Shown here piece by piece: positions 30,175-41,378 of a stretch of 64,000 bases of DNA (position 1 is the stretch's first letter; the number at the start of each line of letters is the position of its first letter). The notes below the pieces were generated by a model. It was given only the letters and a program-made list of their open reading frames with translations, was not told the DNA's origin and did not search any database. The position numbers and the translations under genes are program-made. The stretch is from positions 8,788,062 through 8,852,061 of the forward strand of contig CM042085.1 in the NCBI GenBank assembly GCA_023512835.1, written 5' to 3'. This DNA is from Taxillus chinensis. Lineage: Eukaryota > Streptophyta > Magnoliopsida > Santalales > Loranthaceae.

Positions 30175-30852
30175 AGAGCACTCACAGCCGGCTCAACAAC
30201 CTTTAGTTAAAATTTAATCAAAATATTGCCTTTTATAAAATTTAGCTACTCTCTTCCTACGACTCCAAATAATAAACTCATTAATTTTTTAGTTATTTTA
30301 ATAAAATATTAATATATTACTCGGTGCTCCCGTCTCCATCAGTGGCGCTTCCAAGAACAGCACCTCCTTTCCTCTCTGCAATTCTCCCTCCCCGACGGAC
30401 TGCAACCCCCCTCCTCACAGCTTTCTCTCCTCCACCGCCCCCTCCTCCCCTCCTCTCCCGCGAGCCACCCCCTCCCCCCTCATAGCTCTCTCTCCCCCGT
30501 TGGCCCCTCTCCTCTCCCACTGCAACACCGCAGATTCTCCTCTCCTGCGAGCCGCCCCCTACCCCCCTCACAGCTCTTTCTCCCCTGCCGCCTCCTCTCC
30601 CGTGAGCTGCCGTCTCTCCCACTGCAACACCGCGGACTCTCCTCTCTTGCGAGCCGCCCCCTCCACCCTCACAAATCTCTCTCCCCCGCCGCCTCCTCTC
30701 CCCTCCTCTCCCGCGAGCCGCCCTCTCTCCCACTGTAACGCCGCGGCCTCTCCTCTCCCGCGAGCCGTTGCCCTGGGGGGGGGAGGGAGGGAAAAAAGGG
30801 GGGAAGAAAGAAAATAAAAAAAAAAACAAAGCATTTAATATACTTTCAAGAT

Positions 30853-30853
<1 letters not shown>
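30175..30853. mobile_element. Probable TIR element with GC-rich minisatellite core; right end lost
   Basis: The left end AAGAGCACTCACAGCCGGCT is typical of plant non-autonomous TIR elements. The core 30395-30770 is a GC-rich minisatellite with three diverged units containing CCCACTGCAACACCGC and CTCTCCTCT(C/T)(C/T)(C/T)GCGAGCCG. Long open frames across it in several phases come from the repeats. The right terminus is not visible because the sequence runs into the poly-G tract at 30854. Confidence 0.5.
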
Positions 30854-30904
<51 letters not shown>

Positions 30905-30957
30905 AAGGGGGGGGGGGGGGTTGGGGGTGGGTGGTTTTTTTTTTTTTTATTGTTTAG
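30854..30957. other. 50-base poly-G run, probable assembly artefact
   Basis: Fifty consecutive G (30854-30903) follow AAGATC, then more G-runs and a T-run. This is not typical plant genomic sequence and is discussed in the findings. Confidence 0.75.
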
Positions 30958-31001
30958 GGGGTTAGGATGGTCACAGAACCATAAAAATTATTATACTATA
31001 T

Positions 31002-31709
31002 TAAAGCAACTCCAACACAACTCTCTATATTATCTACATGTATAGAGATAAAACACCAAATTTATGCCCACGGGGGTGTTTTAAGGAGATTAAAATTGGG
31101 ATAATTTTACGGCTGTTTTTTTTATATGACTTTATATATATAGAAAAATACACAAAGACTTGGGAACGGACTCTTCACATTTGAAGAGGCACTTTTATCT
31201 ACATATTATTTTATTATTATTTTTTTTTTTTTTTTTCTCTCATCTATGTCTTTTTGTTTTTTTTTTTTTTTTTTTTGGGGGGGGGGTTTTTTGGGGGGGG
31301 GGGGGAAAAGGGGGGGGGTGGTTTTTAAGGGGGTTTTGTTAGGGAGGGTGGTTTGGGTGGGGGGGGGGGGCGGGGGGGGGGGGGGGGGGGGGGGGCAAGG
31401 GTGACGCCGGCCAAGAGGGCACGATCGGGCGAGGGTGACGCCGATGGGGGAGAGGGTGGTGACCATCGAGGCACGATCGGGAGGGAGGCCGAGGGGGGGG
31501 GTGCCGCAACCAGCCGGCGGAGAGGGTGAAGGGTTGTGGCGTGTTGGTGGGGGGAGAGAGAAAATACATATTAAAAAATTATTATTTTAATATAAATATA
31601 GATAAAATAGATAAGAGTGTTGGAGTATAATATGATAAATGACTTTTTACATCTAAAAAATTTTTTACATGTAAAGAAAAAATACAAAGTAGTGTTAGAG
31701 ATGCTCTTA
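31002..31709. mobile_element. Pack-type non-autonomous TIR element, copy B (core corrupted)
   Basis: The left end TAAAGCAACTCCAACACAAC with CTCTATATTATCTACATG pairs with the reverse complement of the right end, TAAGAGCATCTCTAACACTA with TTTGTATTTTTTCTTTACATG. A subterminal hairpin CTCTTCACATTTGAAGAG is perfect. The core 31220-31560 is made of T-runs, G-runs and a GC-rich part with repeated GGCACGATCGGG and GGGTGACGCCG words. The homopolymer section looks unreliable. Confidence 0.7.
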
Positions 31710-32176
31710 GGTTTCTTTCTTTAAATTTAGAAAGAACAAGTTAAAAAGGTATAAAATTATTCTCACAGAATAAGTTTTATATTTAACTTTCTCTGTAGGG
31801 TTTGTAAAGTGTTTTTCAACGTATTAGGAAGCATTATTCACTCTATATAATTATTAAATTATATATAAAATATTTCGTTCATCTATTTCATTCACATTTC
31901 TCATAATTTGTACCTTTATTATATATTAAATTATAAAAGTATTATTAAATAAAAATAATATAAAATATTATGTTAATTATATAAAGAGTAATTAAGAAAA
32001 TCTATTGTAATGTATATTTATATAGGAAAATAAAAAATAATATAAAATATTATGTTAATTATATAAAGAGTAATTAAGAAAATCTATTGTAATGTATATT
32101 TATATAGGAAAATAAAAAATAATTTAAATATAAAAAATTAGTAAAATTATAAGAAAATAGTTGTGAGTACTCTAAG
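31704..32176. repeat. AT-rich element, second copy near 59545
   Basis: Shares an ordered set of words with 59545-59910: CATTGTTT/GCATTATTCACTCTATATAA, TTTTTCAA(C/T)GTATTAG and GAATCTATTNTNATNTATATTTATA-like sequence. The ends read CTCTTAG and CTCTAAG. It contains a perfect 82-bp tandem duplication (31952-32033 and 32034-32115). No coding capacity. Confidence 0.6.
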
Positions 32177-32196
32177 GCAATAAAGTGAAGGATGTG

Positions 32197-32943
32197 AAAC
32201 AATTCCGACTCACTCTCTATTATTTACATGTAGATAGCAAAACTTTAAATTTATGCTCAAACACACTTTTCACATGGCTCTTTACATCTGAAAAATACTA
32301 CAGTACCTCTTCACATTTTAAGAGTCATTGTTCATTATTTACATATTAGTTTATTATTATTAATTTCTCTCGCGTGAAGGAACCACTGGAATACGTCGAC
32401 AAGGAAGGCAAACCTCCTGATGTTGTGCTATAAAAGAGGAAGCCATAAAAGCTAAGCCATGTCTCATCACCAAACTGCTCGATACGAGACCGGAGCCGAA
32501 TAAGAAGATCGTGGTGATTAGGGCAGACGAGGATTGGTCGGTGGCGGTGGAAGCCGCAGCAGAGTCATCGCCGTTCTCGTGGCAGAAGCTTTGGCTTTTT
32601 ATAGGCCCCGAGGTTTCGATGAGCATCACGTTTTTTTATCCGGGGAACCTGGAGGGGGACCTCCAGACCAGGGCGGTGGCAGGGTACTCCCTCCTGTGGC
32701 TGTTGTTTTGTCCAACCGTCATGGGCGTCCTAATCCAGCTACTCTCCACCCGTAGGCGTCGCTACAGACCGCCACCTCGCTCACAAACCACATGAAGACG
32801 ACGGACACGTGAAAACGACGAACGCATGAAAAATAACTTGAAGATGAGTATTGAAATATAAGTTGAAGAATGATTCTATACATTTAAAATTTTATTCACA
32901 TGTAAAAAAAATATACAAATACGGGTTGAAGATAGCTCTCTTA
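32197..32943. mobile_element. Pack-type non-autonomous TIR element, copy C, carrying an NRAMP fragment
   Basis: Left end CAATTCCGACTCACTCTCTA plus TTATTTACATGTAGATAG; right end, reversed, CTATCTTCAACCCGTATTTG plus TTTTTTTTACATGTGAATA. The subterminal CCTCTTCACATTTTAAGAG and TTTATTATTATTAA match copies A and B. The core differs completely from theirs and includes the metal-transporter fragment annotated separately. Confidence 0.75.
32574..32786 (+). pseudogene. Captured fragment of an NRAMP metal transporter
   Basis: The plus strand reads FSWQKLWLFIGPEVSMSITF, then PGNLEGDLQTRAVAGYSLLW and MGVLIQLLSTR. This follows the first transmembrane segments of plant NRAMP proteins (family pattern FSWKKLWLFTGPG, DPGNLEGDLQAGA, AGYSLLWLL, QLLSARLGVATG). 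The metal-binding DPGN motif is changed to YPGN. After LLSTR the family continuation appears in another frame as VGVATDRHLAH, so there is a one-base frameshift at about 32752. The same open frame runs upstream to about 32449 and contains KKIVVIRADEDW, which may be the variable NRAMP N-terminus. Only the 5' end of the family is present and no other NRAMP exon is nearby, so this is a dead gene piece inside a transposon. Confidence 0.85.
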
Positions 32944-33899
32944 CCCTGTGTTTGGTTATAAGTGGTGGAAAATGGCTTGGTGGGAAAAATATATGGAAAA
33001 TTAGTTTTTTTCGTGTTTGGGAGGACAAGAGAGGTGCAAAAAGCATACAGTAATGGTAGAAAATTAAGCCTTTAACGACTACTTTTTTATATGCAAAATC
33101 GCGTAATTTGCTATGAAAAACTAGTGCATAAGATTGATTTCTAATAATAATCTAATGATATATCCTTTTCCTACGCCCAAACGTTGGTCATCTGCTACTG
33201 CCGACCAACCAAACACCAGGAGCCACTGAATAAAATAATTTTCCAGCAAACAAACAAGAACAAAGAAAACCAAACAAATTTTTCAGGATCATCCACGAAT
33301 TTTCTGGGCAACCATATAATTTTTTATTTTTTCCTCGGAAACAAATTCGTGGATGATCTGCGCCTGAGAACTCCCTCCTGGATTTGGATGAAAACTCCAA
33401 GGTGAAAATCAGTGCAGCGGTGGAAAACCAATGGGTGGAACCAGCGTTGCAGAGACCCTCACATCTTTGATTTCCAACCAAAACCGAAGTACAAAAACAG
33501 AGGTAGACAGCAAATGACAAATCCACGAGCAGTAAAGATCTACAACCCCTAATCTCACCAGGAGGAAGAAGAGGAGGCCGGCGGTGGATCTGTTGCCGTG
33601 GGACTGCTAGGGGGCGCATATGGGCATCAACAACAACATTAGCGCAAAGAAAGGCCCGGAACAAAAGAGAGAGCGAGAGGGAGGGTATGTATAAGAGAGG
33701 GTATTTAATGTCATTATATATATATATATATATATAGTTTTATCTCTTTCTATTAAATAGTAAAAAGTTATTTTTTATATTTTTTTTCTATTTCTACTAA
33801 ATAATTATATCAAAAATATTTTTTTCCGCCTCTTTTCTTTTTATCTTTTTATCTTTCAAAATTTTTCCACCCCTTTTATATATCTAACCAAATATAGGG
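32944..33899. mobile_element. Tourist-like (PIF/Harbinger) non-autonomous element
   Basis: Starts CCCTGTGTTTGGTTATAAG and ends as the reverse complement of CCCTATATTTGGTTAGATA. Further in, both ends share GGTGGAAAA. It is flanked by TTA on both sides (32941-32943 and 33900-33902), the 3-bp target duplication of PIF/Harbinger elements. At 956 bp it is longer than most Tourist MITEs. A perfect 16-bp inverted repeat (33287-33302 with 33343-33358) encloses a 40-base loop. The part 33380-33680 is less AT-rich and may be captured sequence; I do not recognise it. Confidence 0.75.
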
Positions 33900-33902
33900 T
33901 TA

Positions 33903-35564
33903 AATAGAACAGTTTTTTTACCCTTATATTTCATTTAATCAGATCTAAGGGCTATAATAATACTTTGATTGAAAGTAATCTACAATCCTCTACACTTTGA
34001 CGCCACCATCATGTACAGTGTTGTCACCATTGCGCTCTCCTGACTCCAGTTGCTAAAAGGTTACACAATGATGGATGAGCAAGCACGACTAATTACACAA
34101 TGCTTAGCCACTTAACAAAAGATTTACAAAACACCATCAATCATTAGAAGCGAGCAAATAAAATTAGAAGAGTTTGAGCTTGAATGTTCAATTTTACTTG
34201 TCCAACCATTAACATGGCATTTACAAGAAAACTAAATGACAAATGACCAACAAATAACCAAAATTGTATATTTTGGTTGTTTGGTTAAGTGTTTCTGAAT
34301 CAAGTTTTATATTCGAAAACAAAAACTATCGATCCTATTAAACAAATAAATATTTAGAACATAATATTTAAATGATGCTTCAAATCTTAATTTTAAAATT
34401 GTGAGTTTTGTGATTGTTTTTTGACTATTTTATATTTTAAAATCGAAACTCAATTATTACATGGGTCCACCCTAACAACTATCTACCTTTTTTTTTATGA
34501 AATTTGGTGAAAATAACACATTTATAAAATTATAATTTTAACCATACAACCAACTTTGTTTTTTACGATCTTGAATTTAAATTAAGATTTAACTTAAAAC
34601 TTTAATATATCAAAAAGTCATAAATAGGTTGCCGTCTGGGGGTTTTATGGGCAATAAACTTGATCGTGAAATGGGTTGGCCGACTTAGCATTTTCCGTAC
34701 AAAAAAAGTAAATTTATCATACTTTTAGTTTGTAGCATATTATAGTATATTAAATACTACTCTCGATTTTTCATCTACACGTAGAGAGTTTTTCATATTT
34801 AGAAATTCATTTTACAACTTCAACTTCAATATTACCATTCACTTTATATGTTTTTTAAATAAGATTTATTTTATTCTATTTTATTGTTTTTACTTCATTT
34901 ATTAACACATGCGAAAATAGAGGAAAGAGTATATTATATAGTGTATAACAGGAATTATATTATATTTAAAAAATAGAGTAACTATAATATTATTTAAATG
35001 TAAAAAATATGATAAAAAGTATGTTGCAATAATATTTTAGGTTTGACTATCTATTTGTATGAAATAGAAATTAGATTAGAGATACTCGTAGATTTGTACC
35101 ATGGATGCTTACTTTTTTTGTTTAAAGAAAAAACATATTTTAGACATTAGGAGTGTGTTTGGTACAATTTTTTATTTTTGTATTTAATTTTTAAAATTCT
35201 GTTAGAGTTCGTGTTGAATTGTATTTTGAAAATAATTTTTATTTGGTTAGAGAGAAAATGTGATTTGAAAAAAATGTATATTATTTTAAATTGAATTTGT
35301 TTTTTAAATAATACTTAGTGGGCCCAAGTTACAAAATAGAGCAAAAGGAAAAAGTTTAAAAATTATTTTGATATGCATTTAAATTTAAAAATAAAAATAA
35401 TTAGAAATAAAATTTTAAAATATTATGAAAATTATTATTTTTTAAAACAGTTTTCAAATTTACGTTAAAATTAAATTAGAATGAGTACAAAGATAAAAAA
35501 AAAAGAAAGAAATGTGTTGTACCAAAAAGATAAATAAATAATTCAGGCTTACAAAGAATGAGGC
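33903..35564. other. AT-rich intergenic with MITE remnants
   Basis: No gene supported. Around 35150-35525 the ends TGTGTTTGGTACAATTTT and, reversed, CTTTTTGGTACAACACATT suggest another small TIR element. A word CATCTACACGTAGAGAG at about 34771 resembles ends of the Pack-type family. Confidence 0.4.
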
Positions 35565-35884
35565 CCATTCTTTTATCATTACGGGCCGGCCCGAAGTATA
35601 GCATGCAGGCCATTTGTTTCATTTGCGTTTTATATATCTCGGCCTATTTATACGCAAGATTCGCGTACCCTTCCTCTTCGTGCTAGGGTTTCCTCAGGCA
35701 GGTTTTTCTCGTCTCCTGTCCTCTCTTTCTTCGCTCTAATGTCACACACCAACACACCATCGATCGTTCGTCTTCTATTGATTTGTTTATGGACCTTTCC
35801 TTATTATGGCGTGTTGATTTTCTTGTGATTTTACTGTTGTTGCAGCTGCCTAGGGTTTGTCGCTAGCTCTTCGTCGACCCAGCA
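35565..35884 (+). promoter_or_regulatory. RPL23A promoter and 5' UTR with telo-boxes
   Basis: Site II-type GGCCCA (35572-35577) and GGGCCGGCCC (35583-35592), TATA-like TATTTATA (about 35645-35652) and telo-box core AGGGTTT at 35685-35691 and again at 35852-35858 precede the start codon. The leader seems to contain its own intron, with donor about 35702 and acceptor 35845. The layout matches plant ribosomal-protein promoters. Confidence 0.7.
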
Positions 35885-38153
35885 ATGGCTCCTAGAGGTA
35901 TCTCCCTTGGATTCGTACGCTATATAATTTCTTTATGTGACCCTCCTCAATTTGTTTCTTTGTTTATATGCTTTTTTTTTGGTTATGTTTTTTGTTCCCT
36001 ATATTCTGTTTGTTTCATGAGAAAACTAAGGAAAATGTGAGAAATTCAAACATAAACATTCGTTTATGAGTTTATGTAATTTGGACCGTATAAACTGTGT
36101 TAGTCTAATTAAATTTCCGCCTGGGTGAATTTATTATTGCTGTTTGATCTTCCTCTTATCATGCTAGTTTACTGAACATTAGATTGGAGGAGGTAATTTG
36201 ATTTATTTTTGTCCGCCCATTTTGTGAAAATGTGGTCTGTTCCAATGATAATTAGGACATCTAGAAATTTTAAATCCATACTCACATACCCATTTGCTTG
36301 TCATTCTCGTCAGGGTTTTTTTTTCTTTGCTGAGTTGTGGAGGGGTAATAAAAGGACTGTATTAATAAAATGCAGCTAACGTATGCCAGACCGTTTGTCA
36401 GCTTTTCAGTTTTTTATTGAGACATTATTATAATTTTGCTTGGGTTTTTGATGAAATTATTATTTTAACCCGAGTTAGTATTCTTGAGCATATTCTTTCT
36501 ACCCGTTGATTCTGAAATTTCTAATTTTTTGGGTTTTTATATTAATGTTATTTAAACTATAAATCATTCAGGTGCCTAAGTAATCTAGGCACCGTGTAGC
36601 ATCATCTATACTTGCCTAAAACATGTACTATAGCTATGCTACTTTTATCTGTTGTGTATACAGCCACATATATTTGACAATTATAAGTTTCTAAATTTTC
36701 TTCTCACATGTTTATTTCTTTTTCTCAGAACTAACCTTACTTTGCTTAATGCTGCTGGGTATTTTCCTCCATGTTTCATAGATTTAGGGGTCTTTCAATG
36801 GTGCTAAATCCTTCACATAGGAATTGATTAACAGTGAATATTGTTCCATTGTTTCAATTTGTGAAATATTGTATTTCTGTATTTCTGGGGCTTCATTAAC
36901 TGTTGGATGTTAAATACTCGGGTGAGACTTGATTTCTGGCAATGCTGAAAGTTTTTTGTCTTATGCATAGTTTTTAAGGCGCTACCTAGGCGTGCTGGTG
37001 TGCCTTGCTTCAGCAGGTTTTTTTTATTATTTCAAAAGCAAGGCACAAAATGACGTGTTTTATGCCTTGTTTTTGTTTATATTCTTACAACATCTTCCTG
37101 GAGCCTGTGTCATCCTCCCATACCTCTATGTTGCAATTTCTTCTGAAAGATAGGATTCTTTCTGCAGCAACAATTGCTGGACTATCATCTCCACCGGTGA
37201 AACCCACTTCTCCTCTCTCTTATGATGAGCTGGTTACTATCTAAGGAACCAGAACGAGCAGCTGTACTAGTATGTTGTACATCTTAGGCTTTGATTGTCT
37301 TTTGACGGAGATTTAATGCGCGACTGGAACTTGCCTTTGTACTCTTTACCAAGCATTTTTCCAATATTTTTATTTTTAAATGACATGAGATGTATGGCTA
37401 GTCATTTCCTGTTATATCTCAGGCCTTGATTGTCTTTTAACACATTTAATGTTTATCCTTATCCCTGTCCTTTCTTCAGTTGACACAAAAAAGAATGATC
37501 AGAAGGCGCAGGCTTTGAAGGCTGCTAAAGCAGTTAAATCGGGTGCAATCATCAAGAAAAAGGCCAAGAAGATACGCACATCAGTTACATTTCACAGACC
37601 CAAGACGCTCAAGTTAGCTCGGAATCCTAAGTACCCACGTATCAGTGCTCCTCCAAGGAACAAACTCGATCATTATCAGATTCTCAAGTATCCACTAACT
37701 ACAGAAAGCGCAATGAAAAAAATTGAAGAGAACAACACTTTGGTTTTTATTGTTGACTTACGCGCTGACAAGAAGAAAATCAAGAATGCTGTGAAAAAGA
37801 TGTACGACATCCAGACCAAGAAAGTGAATACCTTAGTCAGGTATGAAAAATTCTCATTCCTTCAAGTAGTTTTATCCTTTTTTCCCTGGTAAATATACTG
37901 ACCATTGTATTATGCGCTTTAATGTTATACTTGTGGCAACATTCTTGGAGTGTGGTGGAGGTCCATTCTTATTTGTCCTTTTTTTTTATAGGAATTTACC
38001 CCATTTTAGTAGCTTTCATCATTTGTCTTGATATTTGATTAAAGAAGGTTTTCATTATTTTGATGCAGGCCTGATGGTACCAAGAAAGCATACGTGAGGC
38101 TTACTCCAGACCATGATGCCCTGGACGTGGCAAACAAAATTGGCATCATCTAA
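35885..38153 (+). CDS. RPL23A: 60S ribosomal protein L23a (uL23)
   Basis: Large-subunit protein at the polypeptide exit tunnel, where it contacts nascent-chain factors. Three coding exons: 35885-35897 (MAPR), 37480-37840 and 38069-38153, 459 nt, 152 residues, within the normal plant L23a range. The protein reads [20 protein letters not shown], then [13 protein letters not shown], a conserved [60 protein letters not shown] and ends [14 protein letters not shown]. The N-terminal third is lysine-rich and variable as in other plants; the C-terminal globular domain is essentially invariant. Intron 1 (1.58 kb) is much larger than intron 2 and contains repeat-like sequence near 36970 (GGCGCTACCTAGGCG). 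No defects. Confidence 0.97.
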
Positions 38154-38952
38154 TCCCAATTCCCAAAGCACTTGATCCCTGAGGCTTGGACTTGTTTAAG
38201 GAGCTTTTCTTTTTGTATTTTTGTTTGTGTTCTATGTGATGGTAAAACCGTGTTTTAATTCCTGGGTTATTCTGAAAGGTCCTATTAGAGTTGGATGTTT
38301 ATGAACCTGCATTTAGTGAGGAAGATACATTGGTGAATCAATTATGGTCTAGTTCTAATTTTTTATGCGTCCGTATCTGCCATTCTTTATCCCATGAGTT
38401 GATCAACAAAATAGCGTGGTTGGTGCTTTCTTTTAAAAAATTATAAATTTATTATTTTTTAAAATAATTTTATTTTGAAAATAATGTTATCTTATTGAAT
38501 ATGGTTTAATGTTTGTTCTCATTGTCATGAAGAATGACTAAGGCCCCCATTAAATAATTGACGGTCATCTATCCACAGCTCGGACTCTCTTAATCTATAG
38601 TAATTTAATATTGATTTGGCCCTTAATGGAATTGGGCGTCTCGGCTACGTAACGGGTTGTTCATGAGCAGGATCTCGGGAGAGATTTTGTTGCAAATTTA
38701 GAAAGTAAAACACCTCGCAAAAAAACCTGTAGATTCATAACTTCTACATGCTACATACAAGGGAGGCTAGCACTACAAAGGCCTGGCTGCTAATCTGTCC
38801 GTCAATATTAACCACTTTTTTCTATTTACTTTGAGAGTGGACTAAAACGTCCAATAGCTGCAACATCATTTTTAATGGAACACTTGCATAAGATAGCTAA
38901 ATGAAGGGAAAACACCACATTGCAATCGATCAGTTCCATAAACTCTACTCTT

Positions 38953-41347
38953 TTAATGTTGATGCAGAGATGGTCTCTTTTCCACTGATTCGTAATGAAC
39001 AACAACATTATCCTGCAATGAGAAATGACAAAAGGATTGCTGAAACCTGACACTAAGGCCCACAAGTAAAATAGAAGAATCATGTAGGAAAAGTACCATT
39101 CTACTTGTTTCCCATATTTTCGGATCAAAAGAGAGGTATGACCCTCGTTCATGTGTGTTTGTCTTATCGTGTGGCTCAATGTTCTTGACTCCGAAGAGCC
39201 ATTTCTCTTCCTCTTTGTGATAGAACCAGCCTCTGTTACAACTGCAAGATCAGGCCCCACACTTCAATATTAGGAAAATGGCAACATTCATAGAGGATTC
39301 ACAGGTGGAGGAAGAAAGGGGGGGTGGATGCATGCAAGCGTTCGCAGTAAAAGAAAGCAAAGATCATACAGTTCATTAGATGCATATAGTTGTGCTTCAT
39401 CCCTTGGCATGCTGCATGAGAACCAAAGTACATGTATTGGGATTAGGTTGAAATCAGTCAGATGAAAGAAAACTAAAAAACAAGAGATGAATACCTGTAA
39501 AATATGTAAAACAGTGTCTCCAACTGAAACTTCCTGAAATAACCTTGCTGTGACCAACGAAGCAGGAATGGGAGTTTCAACTAAGAATTTGTAAAAGCTG
39601 AAGTCGACCTAAATTAAAGTATTATGCATATAAATTCATAAAGTAGCTCACATGTAGAGTCGGTGGTGGTTTGGCATAATAACACTGTGGCACATTGAAC
39701 TCAGGCCCACCTTTGGCGGGTTCATTAGACCAGGGAGAACCAAAAGTTTTGTGAAGATTTTCAGCTGAGTTCAAATTCAAACCAAGCGTAGTAAGATCAA
39801 TTCCAAGTGCCAGTGATGTCAGATCAGGGTCATTATTCCTTATCACACTTAGCAGACCAAGCAAGCCAAATGGATCAGGAGCTGCTTGTGTCGCCTGCAC
39901 GGACTTCATTCCCTGATCCCTATATGGCTGATCGACAGCAGAAATTTGCTGAAGCCGAAACAGGGATTGATTCTGCTGCTGCTGTTGATATTGTTGGATG
40001 AGCTGATCATAAGACATTATTCTGGATAGCGAATTTGGAGAGTTAAGAGGTCTTAGCCCAATGCCAGGGGGTCCATTTGTCTGCATCTAAGTTCAGAAGT
40101 AAGAAATTTGTTTAGGGAAGCAAATAAGGGTGTTTGGGGATCTTTTTCGTTTGGAATCCTAAGATACCTTATAAACGGTTCGAATATATAAAATTAACAT
40201 AAACACCCCCTCTCCAAAAGAAAATAGCTTTCTAGGTGATTATGAGCAAACATAAAACCTCAAAAACAAACTCAATAATTTACAAAACAAAAAAAAGTCG
40301 TGACACATTTGATCATCACACGAAACAAAACTTCATTATTCCATTTAAATCAAAAATATAAAATACCGTGACTGTGTACTTATTCTATGATAAATCTAGC
40401 TTTTCAAACCACTCGAAAAACATCCACAAATTGTTTTCTTTCTTTTTTCTTTTTTTTTTGGGTGAAAGCCATGTGCTTTTCTCAAATAGGTTAATGAATC
40501 ATGACAAATATACCCAGTTGTGGAGTGGTCAAATTTAAATACCCTAATATATATATATATATATATATATAATAGAGAGAGAGAGAGAGAGAGAGAAGGC
40601 ATTCCCGCAAAAAACCTTCATAGTGAGACAACCTGTGAATGATACGTTGAATTAGAAGATGGAAACATATCAGATCCATGTAACTGAAGAACATCCTGAT
40701 TGTTTCCTGGTGAAATGGAGACACCACCGCTACCGACTGCAGGTGCATGCTGCTGTTGCTGTCGATGACTTGCATATGCTCCCCCTAAATTAAATCCAGC
40801 AGACCTCCCCGTCTGTACCTTGAACAAGATTAGCATTGAGGGTCATCTCAAAACTCTCAGAGACAAAAGGAATGAAAGAAAAAAGGAAAAATCAAATTAT
40901 ACAACGCAAGTAAGATTGCAATATCTCAGAAGTTGCACCCACCGAGAAATGCTGTGATTGCATTATACTGTCATGAAGTTGTTCTTTTTTATGCAAATCC
41001 ATACCATAATCAGCATTAACCCCTACAAAAGATCTAATAACAAAATCAACAAAAAAAAGTGTTTGAAGCAACATGACATTGAAATGTGCATGAACCACGA
41101 GGTAGTCATTCAAAAGATCACATGTATTAGAAGCAAAAGTTTCCATGCAATATTCATCAATAGAGTATTAAATTTATAGCATAACATAACCAAAAGAGTG
41201 AGGCTTTAATTAAAAAGGTTTTTTGCAACAAAGTTATTAGTAAATGACATCATGACAGTAAATATAGATTTAAATCCAAAATGCATGCCAATTAATTGGT
41301 AAAAGAGTCAACATAAAAGGATAGGATACCACCCCCCCCCCCCCCCA

Positions 41348-41378
<31 letters not shown>

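Noticed and set aside
30317..30834. 170-codon Gly/Arg-rich frame and overlapping frames
   Set aside because: They come from a GC-rich minisatellite inside a transposon-like element and differ only by frame.
31206..31569. Proline-rich open frames
   Set aside because: They are translations of poly-G/poly-C tracts that are probably sequence artefacts.
37005..37244. 79-codon frame on the plus strand
   Set aside because: It lies within intron 1 of RPL23A and contains repeat-like sequence.
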